This document shows, piece after piece, positions 47,351 through 57,642 of a stretch of 64,000 nt of DNA. The position numbers and the translations under genes were made by a program. The stretch comes from Blattamonas nauphoetae (Eukaryota; Preaxostyla; Oxymonadida). The stretch lies in NCBI GenBank assembly GCA_033064195.1, contig JARBJD010000023.1, positions 248,001 through 312,000 of the forward strand. The letters are read 5' to 3'. The notes beneath the pieces are model-generated. The model made no database searches and had not been told where the DNA came from. It saw only the letters and a program-made list of their open reading frames with translations. Every line of letters starts with the position of its first letter. Positions within the stretch are counted from its first letter, which is position 1.

Positions 47351-48216
47351 GAAAATTTTGAAAAAAAGCATTCCTCGATGTCATTTCCTATGTTTCATGA
47401 GCAAAATGGTACCCTCTCGGCAAGTGCACAGACGGATCTGAAGGTTGTGTGAGAGAAGGACGAATCGGAAGATTATCCCCAGGGTTCATGTCAGCATCGC
47501 TTAAATGTTTCCGTCAATCATGCACACCTCACACTAATTCCTTCCGAAAAGTCGCCAGTGCTTGTCGCTGAGAAGGATCGTGAGACAACGATCCCCAAAG
47601 GTGAAACGGGTTGTCTTACGGACACACTTTTGAACATAGATATGAAAACCACTTTTTTATTCATTGTTTGGGAAATATCATTCGAAAGACACAAAAATGA
47701 GACTGAAGTGATTGCAAGAAAAGGGACGGATCACACCTCTCAAGTTCCTCAATACACTCACTACCCCTGATTCAATTTCTTGGCGATAGTTGACTTTGTA
47801 GAGCTCATTTCATAGTAAAACTTCGTCAAAGCCCAGAAAAACCTGCAACTCAGATCCAGCACAAGTTGAACAAGGCCAAAAGGTTCCAGAACTTGTCACA
47901 CCAATGACTCCTTCACGCCTTTCAAACGTCAGTTCAATCCTACTGCCTTTAGTGTGTCACAGGCTGTTGTTTCTCAGAACAATACAGTGACTTTTTTCTT
48001 CTAAAAAAACGCTCGAAATCACTACAGAAATCATGATTGTATTGTTTTAAATCCTGAAAAACGTGTTCACCCGATAAAGTACATGGGTACAAAAAGTTCA
48101 CAGTTTAAATAGAGAGAAAAAAATCTGAACTTCGACTTCGAATTATTTACCTCGACTTTGAACTATTCTGACTGTGTATGCTGGGAGATTAGATTCCTGA
48201 ACGTGGCATTGACACC
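47351..48216. other. No gene seen
   Basis: About 870 bp of non-repetitive A/T-rich sequence with one 70-codon ORF (47558-47770) of no recognisable type. Confidence 0.4.
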
Positions 48217-48840
48217 TTGATCAACAAACTGGGTGAACCTGGCACTTCTTTATCCTACAGAGTGTTTATGATGTGGGGCGTCGTCAAGGAGAAAGAGAAC
48301 GTGAGGAAAAGAGGATGCATTTCCAGTATAAATGGCGCCCAGTATTGTCGGCTGTTCCTCCAGAGTTATCGACACCTGTGGTCTGAAACCGGGGATTTAC
48401 GAGGCAATCTGGAGAAGACGAAAATATCATGGGGGAGAACAAAGAAACAGATATGGATATTTGGTGGAATTGAGAGAAATGAAGGAGGAAGAAAGGGCAG
48501 GAGTTTTGTTACCATAGTTCGGAATCGGAACAAAGAAACACTTATTCCTATCATTCAAGACAAAATCCGGCCTGGAACACTAATTCTAAGTGACGAATGG
48601 AAGGCATACAGCTCACTTTCTCAACTTGGATATCAACACCAGCCTGTGTACCACAAACGGCATTTCGTGGACCCCATGACAGGGTCATGCACTAACCCCG
48701 TGGAGAGCATGTGGTCACAACTCAGAAATGCATTACCTCGGTATGGGGTCGGAAAACGTTTTTTCATAGACTATTTAGATAAGAGCAGTATACTGGTCGT
48801 TCTGATCAGGAACAGCGATTTTGAGAAACTCGCTTATTAA
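48217..48840 (+). pseudogene. Merlin transposase copy 4, frameshifted
   Basis: Reads SFVTIVRNRNKETLIPIIQD, RPGTLILSDEWKAYSSLSQL (catalytic Asp in SDEW), HKRHFVDPMTGSCTNPVESM and WSQLRNALPRYGV, the Merlin DDE/DEE core and C-terminus. The first block (EAIWRRRKYHGG) is in another frame around 48390-48430, so the 5' half is shifted. It is the best preserved Merlin core in the window. Its 3' tail continues to about 49330 and is shared with copy 1 (38290-38650). Confidence 0.8.
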
Positions 48841-49634
48841 TTCAAGGAGATTGATGTGAATTTCGCGTTTGAACATAATTCTCCGATCGGAAGGAACAAT
48901 AATTGCCATTCTCCTGGACAAAGAATTGATTTTGAGTAGATCCAATCGGAGCCTAGGAGCCGAATCGATGACTATTTTGTTCTGGACTGTCAGGGCTGCA
49001 GCAGCGATCCATGTGTGTTGCGAGGAAAGCAGTGTGGAGATACCGTTTAGGAAAATATCACACGTTCCGAATCTGTCACAAATGAGATTATACATAAAAC
49101 TACGCGGCGAGTCGAAGCCAAGGGAAAAGTTATGTGGCTCCTTCAGAAAACATTTTGTCTTTTCTTGAACAACATTGTCCAAGACATGTTCAGACTTCAC
49201 CAGTGAAATAATCGATCTGTAGAGGTACGGGGCGGAATGATAGGTGGTTTGTTTTGGTTGTATTTCTTCCAGAAAGAGGTCAATTCTGGAGGTTCAGCTG
49301 TAGAAATGGTCTCTCAAAAGGAAGGAAGTGAGTCACATATCCAGCGTCGATGATCAACCATGAAATCAGAATGAGTACATCTCATAGACCCACTCAAAAC
49401 CCGGACTTTCTCCATAACCCGGAATTGACATCTCATTTAGCATAATAGACATTTCAAAGGACAGTGTTTTACTCTTAAGCTTATTCATTTCATCAGAACT
49501 GAAGAAACCATGTTTTTTTTTACGAAATGGGCTGATCTCTATCAATTGTGAAGACAGTTCATTACTGGATTTCTCACACTCTTATTGTGCTTCTCTGATT
49601 CAATATCGATGTTTTCACACGTTTCGCAATCGTG

Positions 49635-51768
49635 ATGACCTTTCTTGTATCTTTCGACAACGAAAAAATTAAAATGGGTCGAATTCAAATGATAGACTTT
49701 ACTTCAGATGATGGTGATTCCGCTTCGTCGTATCAAGAAGAAGCACCTATTCGGAAGAGGAAGAGAACATGTTCATCAAAGGATGGTCACAGTCCAACCT
49801 CAAAATGGAGGATGAAAGAAGCGATCAAAAAGGGGCGCGAACCACACAGGTCTGGACGGCCTCCCTATCTCACCGTCAACGAAGAAGACATCCTCCTACG
49901 TCACATCCAAAAGCTAGACCAGAAAAATGATTGTCCTCTCTACATGCAAGTTCGATTGAAAGTATGACCATTCTTCCATGATTCTCCTTCAGGCACAGTT
50001 CATCAAGTCCCGAAGAACGCCCACGGTCGAATATCCCCAGTTGCCATCTGCTGGATGGGTCTATCACTTTCTGGCAAGGCACATCGAACTGAAAACACTT
50101 CGCCCTGTAGTGGTGGATCAGGCGAGATTCAATGCCTCTACTGTCGAAACAGTTGTCCCATTTTTACGAAAACTTTATCAATTAACGTCAACCCACCACT
50201 ACCACAAAGATCTAATCATCCAAGCTGACGAAACTTCTCTTCAGAACAGATCCTTCCGACCTGGGAAAGTAATCGGTCAAACAACCCGTCAACGTTGCTA
50301 CACAGTCCGAACGAAACCAATGACGAAAATGACATCACTATTTGTGGTTGGTGCGTCAGGAAAACGCTATCGATCGCATCTCATCTTCCACAATGACTAC
50401 CCACTTCCCATCCTAATAGACCACAAAGAAGAATGGCTAACCATGCGTACGTCACCGAAGGGATGGATGACGTCAACAATATTCGAGGACATTGTCAAAA
50501 ATTCCATCATGAAAGAAATTGAAGATTGCCGCAAGATGCACCTCCAACAAAAAGGAAACGAAAGAAAAGAAATTAGAAGAAGAGCAACGGAAACAACGAG
50601 AAAAAGAAAGAAGACTAGCGAATCTGAAATAAGAGAATCACCAGATATCGACAATCGTGAGGACGAATCAACAGACGCGACTCAAGCCCAGCCGGAGCGT
50701 GCCCTGTTGATTCTTGATGGCCATTCAAGCAGACACAATCTTGATCTCATGGATTGGCTGGCCGAGAGGGGAGTAGACGTCATCATCCTCCCCTCTCACA
50801 GTTCTGAGTTTCTCCAGCCCCTCGATCAACTTCCGAACAAGAAGTGGAAAGAGGGGCTCTGTGGTGTGACATTTCCTTCCAGACGAAAGGATGAGCGTGG
50901 TCGGGATCATTTCCTTGATCGAGTTTTTGCGGCTATCGACAGTGCAATGAACTCGGAATGTATCAGGAATGGCTTCAAAATGGCTGGCCTGATTTTAGCA
51001 TCACCAAGCAAAATGCTAGCAAAACTCATGCACGAACACTCGAATCCAACCTCGATTGCTCAAGAATTGGACAATATGGAGAATCCCGATTCAGAATGGG
51101 AGACTGGTCGATGGCGACACAAAATCCTTGAAGATGGCACTATGGAAGAACTCCTTGCCGGTCCAATTGAATCCACAGAAACAATCGGTGATGTGTCTGC
51201 GACTGGGCTTTTTCCCATCAGCGGACACGTCATCACAGATCCCGAGTTTAGGAACCGATGGCGGCATCACCAGCAAGGCAAAATACTGAAGACAATCGAC
51301 GCCAACATGCGAAAACAGGAACGAAGGATGAAATTGGAACTCAAACGCCTCGACCAGCTCCTCAAGCCGAGCGGTAAGATCCGAAACGCAACGAAAAAAC
51401 GGTTCCGAATGAAGAAAGAGGTTCGAGAAAGCTCGTCCGTTGACGATTCGGATTCCTCACACGTGACGACGTCTGAACAAATGTCCTTCAGTCAAACTGA
51501 CTCGACTGAAGCTCTGATTGGGGAAGACACAGACAATATTGTGGATATGGACTACGATAGCGACGCAGAATTTGAAGAGGGTTTTGATTTGGAGGCGATG
51601 ATGAACCTGGTGGAACCAGGGTTGATTGTTGAGGGGAAAAGAGCTCGTAGGCCGTCAAAGAAAAAGTTATCAGTGATTACGATCGATTCTGACTCGTCAG
51701 ATCAACAGCCAAAATCAAACAAACGGAGAGGAGGGAGCGCTCGAGACGAACAGAACGGAGAGGAGTGA
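49635..51768 (+). CDS. pogo-like DDE transposase with a 31-nt intron
   Basis: Exons 49635-49961 and 49993-51768; intron GTATGA...CTTCAG of 31 nt; 700 residues, no other interruption. N-terminal acidic and Lys-rich stretch, HTH-like DNA-binding region (RSGRPPYLTVNEEDILLRHI...GWVYHFLARHIELKTLRPV). The DDE core is DLIIQADETSLQNRSF, ALLILDGHSSRHNLDLMDWL and VIILPSHSSEFLQPLDQL. A C-terminal coiled-coil (QERRMKLELKRLDQLLKP) and a Ser/Asp-rich tail end in the first units of the minisatellite (SNKRRGGSARDEQNGEE). It is apparently intact, so the element may be autonomous. Confidence 0.88.
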
Positions 51769-52150
51769 GTGATCGAGACGAACAGAACGGAGAGGAGTGA
51801 GTGATCGAGAGGAACAGAACGGAGAGGAGTGAGTGATCGAGAGGAACAGAACGGAGAGGAGTGAGTGATCGAGAGGAACAGAACGGAGAGGAGGGAGCGC
51901 TCGAGACGAACAGAACGGAGAGGAGTGAGTGATCGAGAGGAACAGAACGGAGAGGAGTGAGTGATCGAGAGGAACAGAACGGAGAGGAGTGAGTGATCGA
52001 GAGGAACAGAACGGAGAGGAGTGAGTGATCGAGAGGAACAGAACGGAGAGGAGTGAGTGAACGAGAGGAACAGAACGGAGAGGAGTGAGTGATCGAGAGG
52101 AACAGAACGGAGAGGAGGGAGTGATCGAGAGGAACAGAACGGAGAGGAGG
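51723..52150. repeat. 32-bp minisatellite, first half
   Basis: About 13 tandem units of GATCGAGAGGAACAGAACGG-type sequence with an exact 32-bp period (for example at 51771, 51803 and 51835). The first units encode the last residues of the transposase. Confidence 0.9.
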
Positions 52151-52665
52151 GAGCGAGACAGACAGGATCGAAGGGGAGGGATGAGCGAGAGCGACGAAGG
52201 CAATCGATTGAGAAGAGCGGGATGGACAGGATCGATGGGGAGGGATGAGCGCGAGCGACGAGGGCAATCGATTGAGAAGAGCGGGATGGACAGGATCGAT
52301 GGGGAGGGATGAGCGAGAGCGACGAGGGCAATCGATTGAGAAGAGCGGGATGGACAGGATCGATGGGGAGGGATGAGCGAGAGCGACGAGGGCAATCGAT
52401 TGAGAAGAGCGGGATGGACAGGATCGATGGGGAGGGATGAGCGAGATGGACCGGATCGATGGGGAGGGATGAGCGCGAGCGACGAGGGCAATCGATTGAG
52501 AAGAGCGGGATGGACAGGATCGATGGGGAGGGATGAGCGAGATGGACCGGATCGATGGGGAGGGATGAGCGCGAGCGAAGAGGGCAATCGATTGAGAAGA
52601 GCGGGATGGATAGGATGGATGGGGAGGGATGAGCGAGAGCGACGAGAGCAATCGATTGAAATGAG
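52150..52665. repeat. 32-bp-periodic minisatellite, second half (64/96-bp higher order)
   Basis: Units marked by CAATCGATTGAG recur at 52201, 52265, 52329, 52393, 52489, 52585 and 52649: spacings 64, 64, 64, 96, 96 and 64, all multiples of 32. Two 32-bp monomers (GGGATGGACAGGATCGATGG.. and GAGAGCGACGAGGGCAATCG..) alternate. Same period as the first half. Confidence 0.88.
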
Positions 52666-53265
52666 CGAGATCGTTCCCACATATTGTTCTAAAATGTACT
52701 TTCGAGACACCCATTTCATTCATCCATCAGTTTGTAGTACTCTTTTTCTAAATAACAGAACATTTTCTTCTCGGGAAGTCCAGGTCGGCAAACTGTCTTC
52801 ACAATTGATAGAGATCAGCCCATTTCGTAAGAAACAACATGGTTTCTTCAGTTCTGATGAAATGAATAAGCTTAAGAGTAAAACACTGTCCTTAGAAATG
52901 TCTATTATGCTAAATGAGATGTCAATTCCGGGTTATGGAGAAATTCCGGGTTTTGAGTGGGTCTATCAGATGGATTGTGACGACATTTGAGTTAAGATAT
53001 ATTGACACTACTATTAATAGTGCCGTCGGAAAGGCGCCAAAATTCATTAACCCGCCATAAATCGAGATTTTTTCTAGAAAATGTTGTTCTGGTTAGAAAA
53101 TAATCCTGACAAAAATTTGGAGCGAAAGACCCATTATTGGGCTCTGCAGCTTCATCCAGTAAAATACACACATTTTTTCAACTTTTCGACGTCATATCTC
53201 CACAACCAGCCATCCAATTTGAACCAAATAATAGTTGTGTCAATAACCCGTACATATTCAAAAAT

Positions 53266-53795
53266 CCGTACAACGGGGATTGAAAAATTTAGATTGGTCA
53301 AACTAAGAAAAATAAAATTTGGTTCCGCGCCGAAACGCTTGTGTCGGGAGAAAACCTCAAAATACTCTGAAAGCCAGAAATGCACACATTTTTCTCAACT
53401 TTTTCCCCTTTTTTCTCCACAACCAGCCCTCCGTTTTAAATCAAATAAAATGCATTGTGATCGTAAAGATCTCGACAAAAGCTGCTCAAAAAATAAACCG
53501 TTTTTTTTCCTAAGAATTTTTTGTCGAGAAAAACATGGGTTTTTTTCCATTTTCCAAAATATCCAGAATTTTTTCTCCAAATTTTTTTCAAAATGTTCAT
53601 TTCACCAAAAAAACGTTTTTGTGAAAAATTCCATCGAAATCGGTTCATGGGTTGTGAAGATATTATTGAAACGTTTTTTTATCGGGCAAAAGGGGGTATT
53701 TTGAGGTTTTCTCCCGACCCAGGGGTTTTGGCGCGGAACCAAATTTTAGTTTTCTTAGTTTTACCAATATAGATTTATCAATCCCCATTGTACGG
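53266..53795. mobile_element. MITE-like inverted-repeat element, copy 2
   Basis: About 530 bp. Left CCGTACAACGGGGATTGAAA mirrors the right end (53776-53795); TIR about 65 bp. Its core is nearly identical to copy 1 from CGAAACGCTTGTGTCGGGAG onwards. A further A/T-rich repeat unit follows to about 54100. Confidence 0.7.
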
Positions 53796-54184
53796 ATTAA
53801 TGAAAAGTTCGGTTTATTGAAACATCTATAAAGTGCACTATATTCGTAAATATCTCGACAAAATGTGCTCAAAAAAGAAAGACTTTTTTTTCTAAGCTTT
53901 TTTTGTCGAGAAAATATGGGTTTTTTGTGTATGTTGCCAGATATCCAGCTTTTTTTCAAAATTCTGCCAAAATGTTCGAATCATCAAAAAAGTATCTGGA
54001 TCAAATTTCATCAAAATTGGTTCACTGGTTGTTGAGATATTTCCAAAATGAATTGTGAAAAAAGGGGCTTTTCAAGTACAAAGCTGTTTTCTCAGCGAGG
54101 ACTTGGATTTTTTTAGCATTTTTTTTCTTTTTTCGTAGTTGGACCATATCTCTAAGTTTTCTCGGGTTCACGTGTTATCGTTGT
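53796..54184. repeat. A/T-rich dispersed repeat unit
   Basis: Contains TTTTTGTCGAGAAAATATGG and GGTTCACTGGTTGTTGAGAT blocks, found also around 37530-37900, 43320-43540, 44880-45010 and 45280-45420. Confidence 0.55.
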
Positions 54185-56210
54185 CACACCAAACCGGAAT
54201 TGTTCATCAAACCGGAACAGAACCGAAATCGGATGTCTTTCAGTTTATTCATTTCTCTAACACCCATGATTTTCCTAATTTGTCAATTTGAGGGATTGTG
54301 ACTTCACTCATGGGTCAAATTTGAATCTCAATGTCAATACCGCACACAATGACCATAGCTGATCTACATCAGTATATCAGTCTGGATCCAAAACATATTC
54401 ACCCTCGTTCTCCACACGTGGTCCTTCTCGATGGAGCTGTTGTTCGCGAATCCCAAATCCGACTTCCATTCCTCGAAGGATTGTCACCCCAGTCAAGACC
54501 GCGCCATCTTCACGCGTTTCTGGAGGGTAGACAAAGTGGCCAAGTTGGAAATCAAACCGATCTCACAACAAAGGAGTCAAATGACCTGAAGGATCAGTTG
54601 TTGGAATTGATCTCTTGCGGCGTTAATCCTACATATCAGGATATTGCTTCAATTGTATGTTCGTTTGATTGTTTTTCATGTTCCAAAGGCATTAGAAATT
54701 CAAATGAAACGCCAGATATTCATCGCGACGCAGTTCAAGTCACCAAGTAGAAATTGGGTCGCCCGATGGGTGAAAGACCATCCGCTCTTCACTTCACTCA
54801 AACCAATCGGTATGGATGCAAGACGACAGAAAAGTTTAACCCGGACACATATTCAACCATTTTTCTCCAATCTCCAACAATTGATCGAGACGAACAAGTA
54901 CTCACCCTCCCTGATCTACAATTTTGATGAGATTTCTCTGGTCTCAACACAATTTATCTACGAAAAACGTGTCACACTGGCAGATGCTCACATTGTCTAT
55001 GCCTCGCCTCCATCAATGGTCTTCTCCCACACTATGGTCTTCTTCATTGCGGCGGACGGAGAATCTCTCCCATCACATTTAGTTGTCCCTGCTCGGATCA
55101 ATCAAGAACATTATGCACACCATTTCCCCTCCCGATTCCGTTTTCATTCATCGCCCAAAGGATGGATGAATAAACCCATCCTGGAGAACATTCTACAACA
55201 TCATGTCGCTCCACAGATCCTACAACGAAAAATCGACATACAACAACCTCAAGCTCGAGCCCGACTGCTCTTTGACGGGCACTCGAGCAGAAATCAACCC
55301 GAACTCTGGATGACGTTGGGTCAGATGGGAATTGACTGTGTGTGCTTTCCCTCTAATTGCTCTTCAATAGTACAGCCTTGTGATCAGTCAATCAATGCTT
55401 GTTTTCAGAGCAATCTGCAAAAATTACCTCCAATTCCTTCAAAAACAAAACAAGCAACTGAGTTGATTCCATGGCATCAATTTATTCAATCTACTGCTCT
55501 TCAGTGTCTCGAGAATTCAAAATCGGTCATGAACAGCTTTCGCGTCGCTGGGATTCATCCATTCGATCCCAACTGTATTCTGACAACACTTCGAGAAGGC
55601 AACATTGCGGACGAGAGAAGAACTGGATTTCCATTAGGATCACGCAGACTATCATCAGAAATGGTACAAAACGAGTGGAGATCATATCTGCATCTTCCTC
55701 AGGCCGAAGAATGCATGGACGTCGACATATCAAATCCGCACAAGATTGAAGGTCATTCTGCACGATGACGACGATGTGGAAGGGGAAAACATCACAGTGT
55801 CGAAGATAAAACGGAGACACTCCAGGAAATGCGAAGAATCAACCCCCCGGATCGATCAGGACGAGACAAATCAAGATTCTCTCGCTAAAATGGCAGTAAC
55901 ATCTCAACCTGGAATACAGTTGGATGAACTGATGACAGATCGCAAAACTCGAAATGGGCGTCCTTTAAAACGACCAGCTTGGATTGTTGAATATCTGTGA
56001 AACATTTCATGCATGTTTTTTATTTTTATTCCAGTTTCAATAAAATGTATGACTCAGAAATTCAAGTACTTCGGTGATGTGGTTTGATCGAGATTGTCCA
56101 GCGATTGAGACCTGATTCGTGCCTCAAAGCATCAAAAACCAGAAGGCTGGAATGCAAAGCTCACATTGGAGGAGTTCATCCGGGTTGATGAACATCTCCA
56201 GTTTGGTGTG
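54185..56210 (+). mobile_element. Pogo-like element of about 2.0 kb with about 30-bp TIRs
   Basis: Left CACACCAAACCGGAATTGTT and the reverse complement of the right end (CACACCAAACTGGAGATGTT) match at about 25 of 31 positions. No clear TA duplication was seen, so the ends are approximate. Encloses the intact transposase gene at 54331-55768. Confidence 0.65.
54331..55768 (+). CDS. pogo-like DDE transposase with a 34-nt intron
   Basis: Exons 54331-54654 and 54689-55768; intron GTATGT...CCAAAG, 34 nt, phase 0; 467 residues, intact. HTH-like region (NPTYQDIASI joined to ALEIQMKRQIF), RNWVARWVKDHPLFTSLKP. The DDE core is LIYNFDEISLVSTQF, ARARLLFDGHSSRNQPELWM and VCFPSNCSSIVQPCDQSINA. Part of the C-terminal tail could instead continue in a new frame to a TGA at 56000 (RKTRNGRPLKRPAWIVEYL) by an intron near 55751-55797, but that intron lacks a pyrimidine tract. 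Distinct at sequence level from the transposase at 49635. Confidence 0.85.
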
Positions 56211-56787
56211 ATAATTATTAGGAAAAGTCAAAAATTCCCATTTTTGCCTCGATGGGATAATTGTACTCTGGTTCCCAAATCGTCCTTCTCAGAACTTGTC
56301 TCGCTGAGGAAAAAATAACAACTCTTTCCAAGAAAAAAAGTCCAAAAACACTTGTTTGGAGACGTTTTCATCTCTGAGCGACAAATTGAAAGGTGACAAA
56401 TCTCAAAAATTCCATCTTGTACTTGTTGTTGTGATTCTGACATTTGATAAATCATCATGCAGTCATTTCTGTCACCATTTGCATCAAAATTGGAATCGGA
56501 TGTCATAAAAATTGATTACGGGTTGATCAAAATCGGAGTGATTCATCGTCTCTGATTCATCGTCTCAACCCTCTTTCAGTGAATGTTATAACATTTTTAT
56601 CGATTTTCAACAAGGTTTTTTGATTGTTCGATTTTCTGACCCAAAGTTGAAAAAGGAGGAACCACTGGCCGAGCCAGAAGGCTCGGTCAGACCAGGACAC
56701 GAATTACCCATTCTTTCTCAGAATGGTCCGTTCGTTGAAGAAAACATGAAGAAGTGTGTGAATTATACCATTTCTGAGGGGGAAAAA
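56211..56787. other. No gene seen; short repeat
   Basis: About 580 bp at the right edge of the transposon island. 56419-56490 repeats 46390-46455. A 61-codon ORF (56620-56805) has no recognised content. Confidence 0.4.
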
Positions 56788-57257
56788 TCACATCGTGCTA
56801 AATGAATCATAATCCAACGTTGTGTATGAAGACATGGGTGGAAAGCGACCGCGTATCCCTAGAATATCTTCAATTTCATTAAACGTCCGTTTTCTGTGTT
56901 GCCAGAGTCGACATGTACAGATTGTACTTGTGAGACAGATGAGAATCACAAGAGCAAATCCAAGAAGAAAGGCAATGACGACCAGAAGAGACAATGATGA
57001 TAGAAAGGATTGTTTAAAGAATAAATGTTCGATAGCACATTTTCGTGTCCCATCCTCGGATTTGGCGGAAAAGAATGAACCTATGAAATGATAGGACAAA
57101 TATCGACTATACCACTCATACAACCAGAGAGAGGAACGTTTTGTGAGGAGATGATGCTCGAACAGTAGATACACCCTTTCGATGCAAGACAAGTCGACAG
57201 ATCTGTGATGACGTCGCACGAATCGGAAGAGTTATTAGAAATCAGGGGTATCGGTTC
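56788..57257 (-). CDS. Single-pass membrane protein with cysteine cluster, 3' part
   Basis: Two exons are supported: 57257-57113 and 57080-56788, joined by a 32-nt intron (GTATAG...CATAG). The first encodes SNNSSDSCDVITDLSTCLAS and KGCIYCSSIISSQNVPLSGC, a Cys spacing like a PSI or similar small extracellular cysteine module; the second encodes a short linker, a strong transmembrane helix (LSLLVVIAFLLGFALVILIC) and a cytoplasmic tail ending FSTM. The N-terminus should lie upstream (to about 57600) but I could not resolve it. Family unknown; type I topology is inferred. Confidence 0.55.
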
Positions 57258-57642
57258 CTATTGCAGAAGGATACAATTTAAGTATGAAACGAATGGAAAA
57301 AGTACAATTGCTGTTTCTGTCAATGAAAGGAAGGTGAGTTTCGGTTCTTCAGAGAACAAGTGGAGAAATAAGTGCGTAAATATCATCAAGATGTTGAGTA
57401 AGTGCAGTAGAAGATTTTAAAGAATGAACCCAGTGAGAGTGACAAAACATTCCCCAATGCAGTGTGACATGGTTTGATCAACAGTACTTTCACAAACACC
57501 ACTCACTGATCTCAATATGGGATGACCACACTCTCAACTCGTCGATTCGAAACAAGTTCGGAACATACGTTCTGATTTTGATTCGTTCGACGATCATTCA
57601 ACTTTTATAATGGGATGGGGTCGAACCATCATCCGAGGAGAA

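Larger units (their letters stand above)
49387..52963 (+). mobile_element. Complete 3.58-kb pogo-like element with 175-bp TIRs
   Basis: Flanked by TA (49385-49386 and 52964-52965). The left end GACCCACTCAAAACCCGG and the right end are reverse complements; the TIRs extend about 175 bp (49387-49562 and about 52788-52963) with only a few mismatches, suggesting recent activity. Contents: a two-exon transposase gene (49635-51768) and a 0.94-kb minisatellite (51723-52665) between the gene and the right TIR. Confidence 0.9.

Noticed and set aside
51723-52665. CRISPR-like array
   Set aside because: The repeats are directly tandem without unique spacers, within a eukaryotic transposon.
51677-52723. 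Long minus-strand ORFs (326-348 codons) of Ser/Pro/Leu repeats
   Set aside because: They are the reverse translation of the 32-bp minisatellite in all three frames; no start context, no homology, and they overlap each other.
53081-53704. 207-codon plus-strand ORF
   Set aside because: Runs through the MITE-like repeat; similar strings occur at other repeat copies, so it is repeat DNA rather than a gene.
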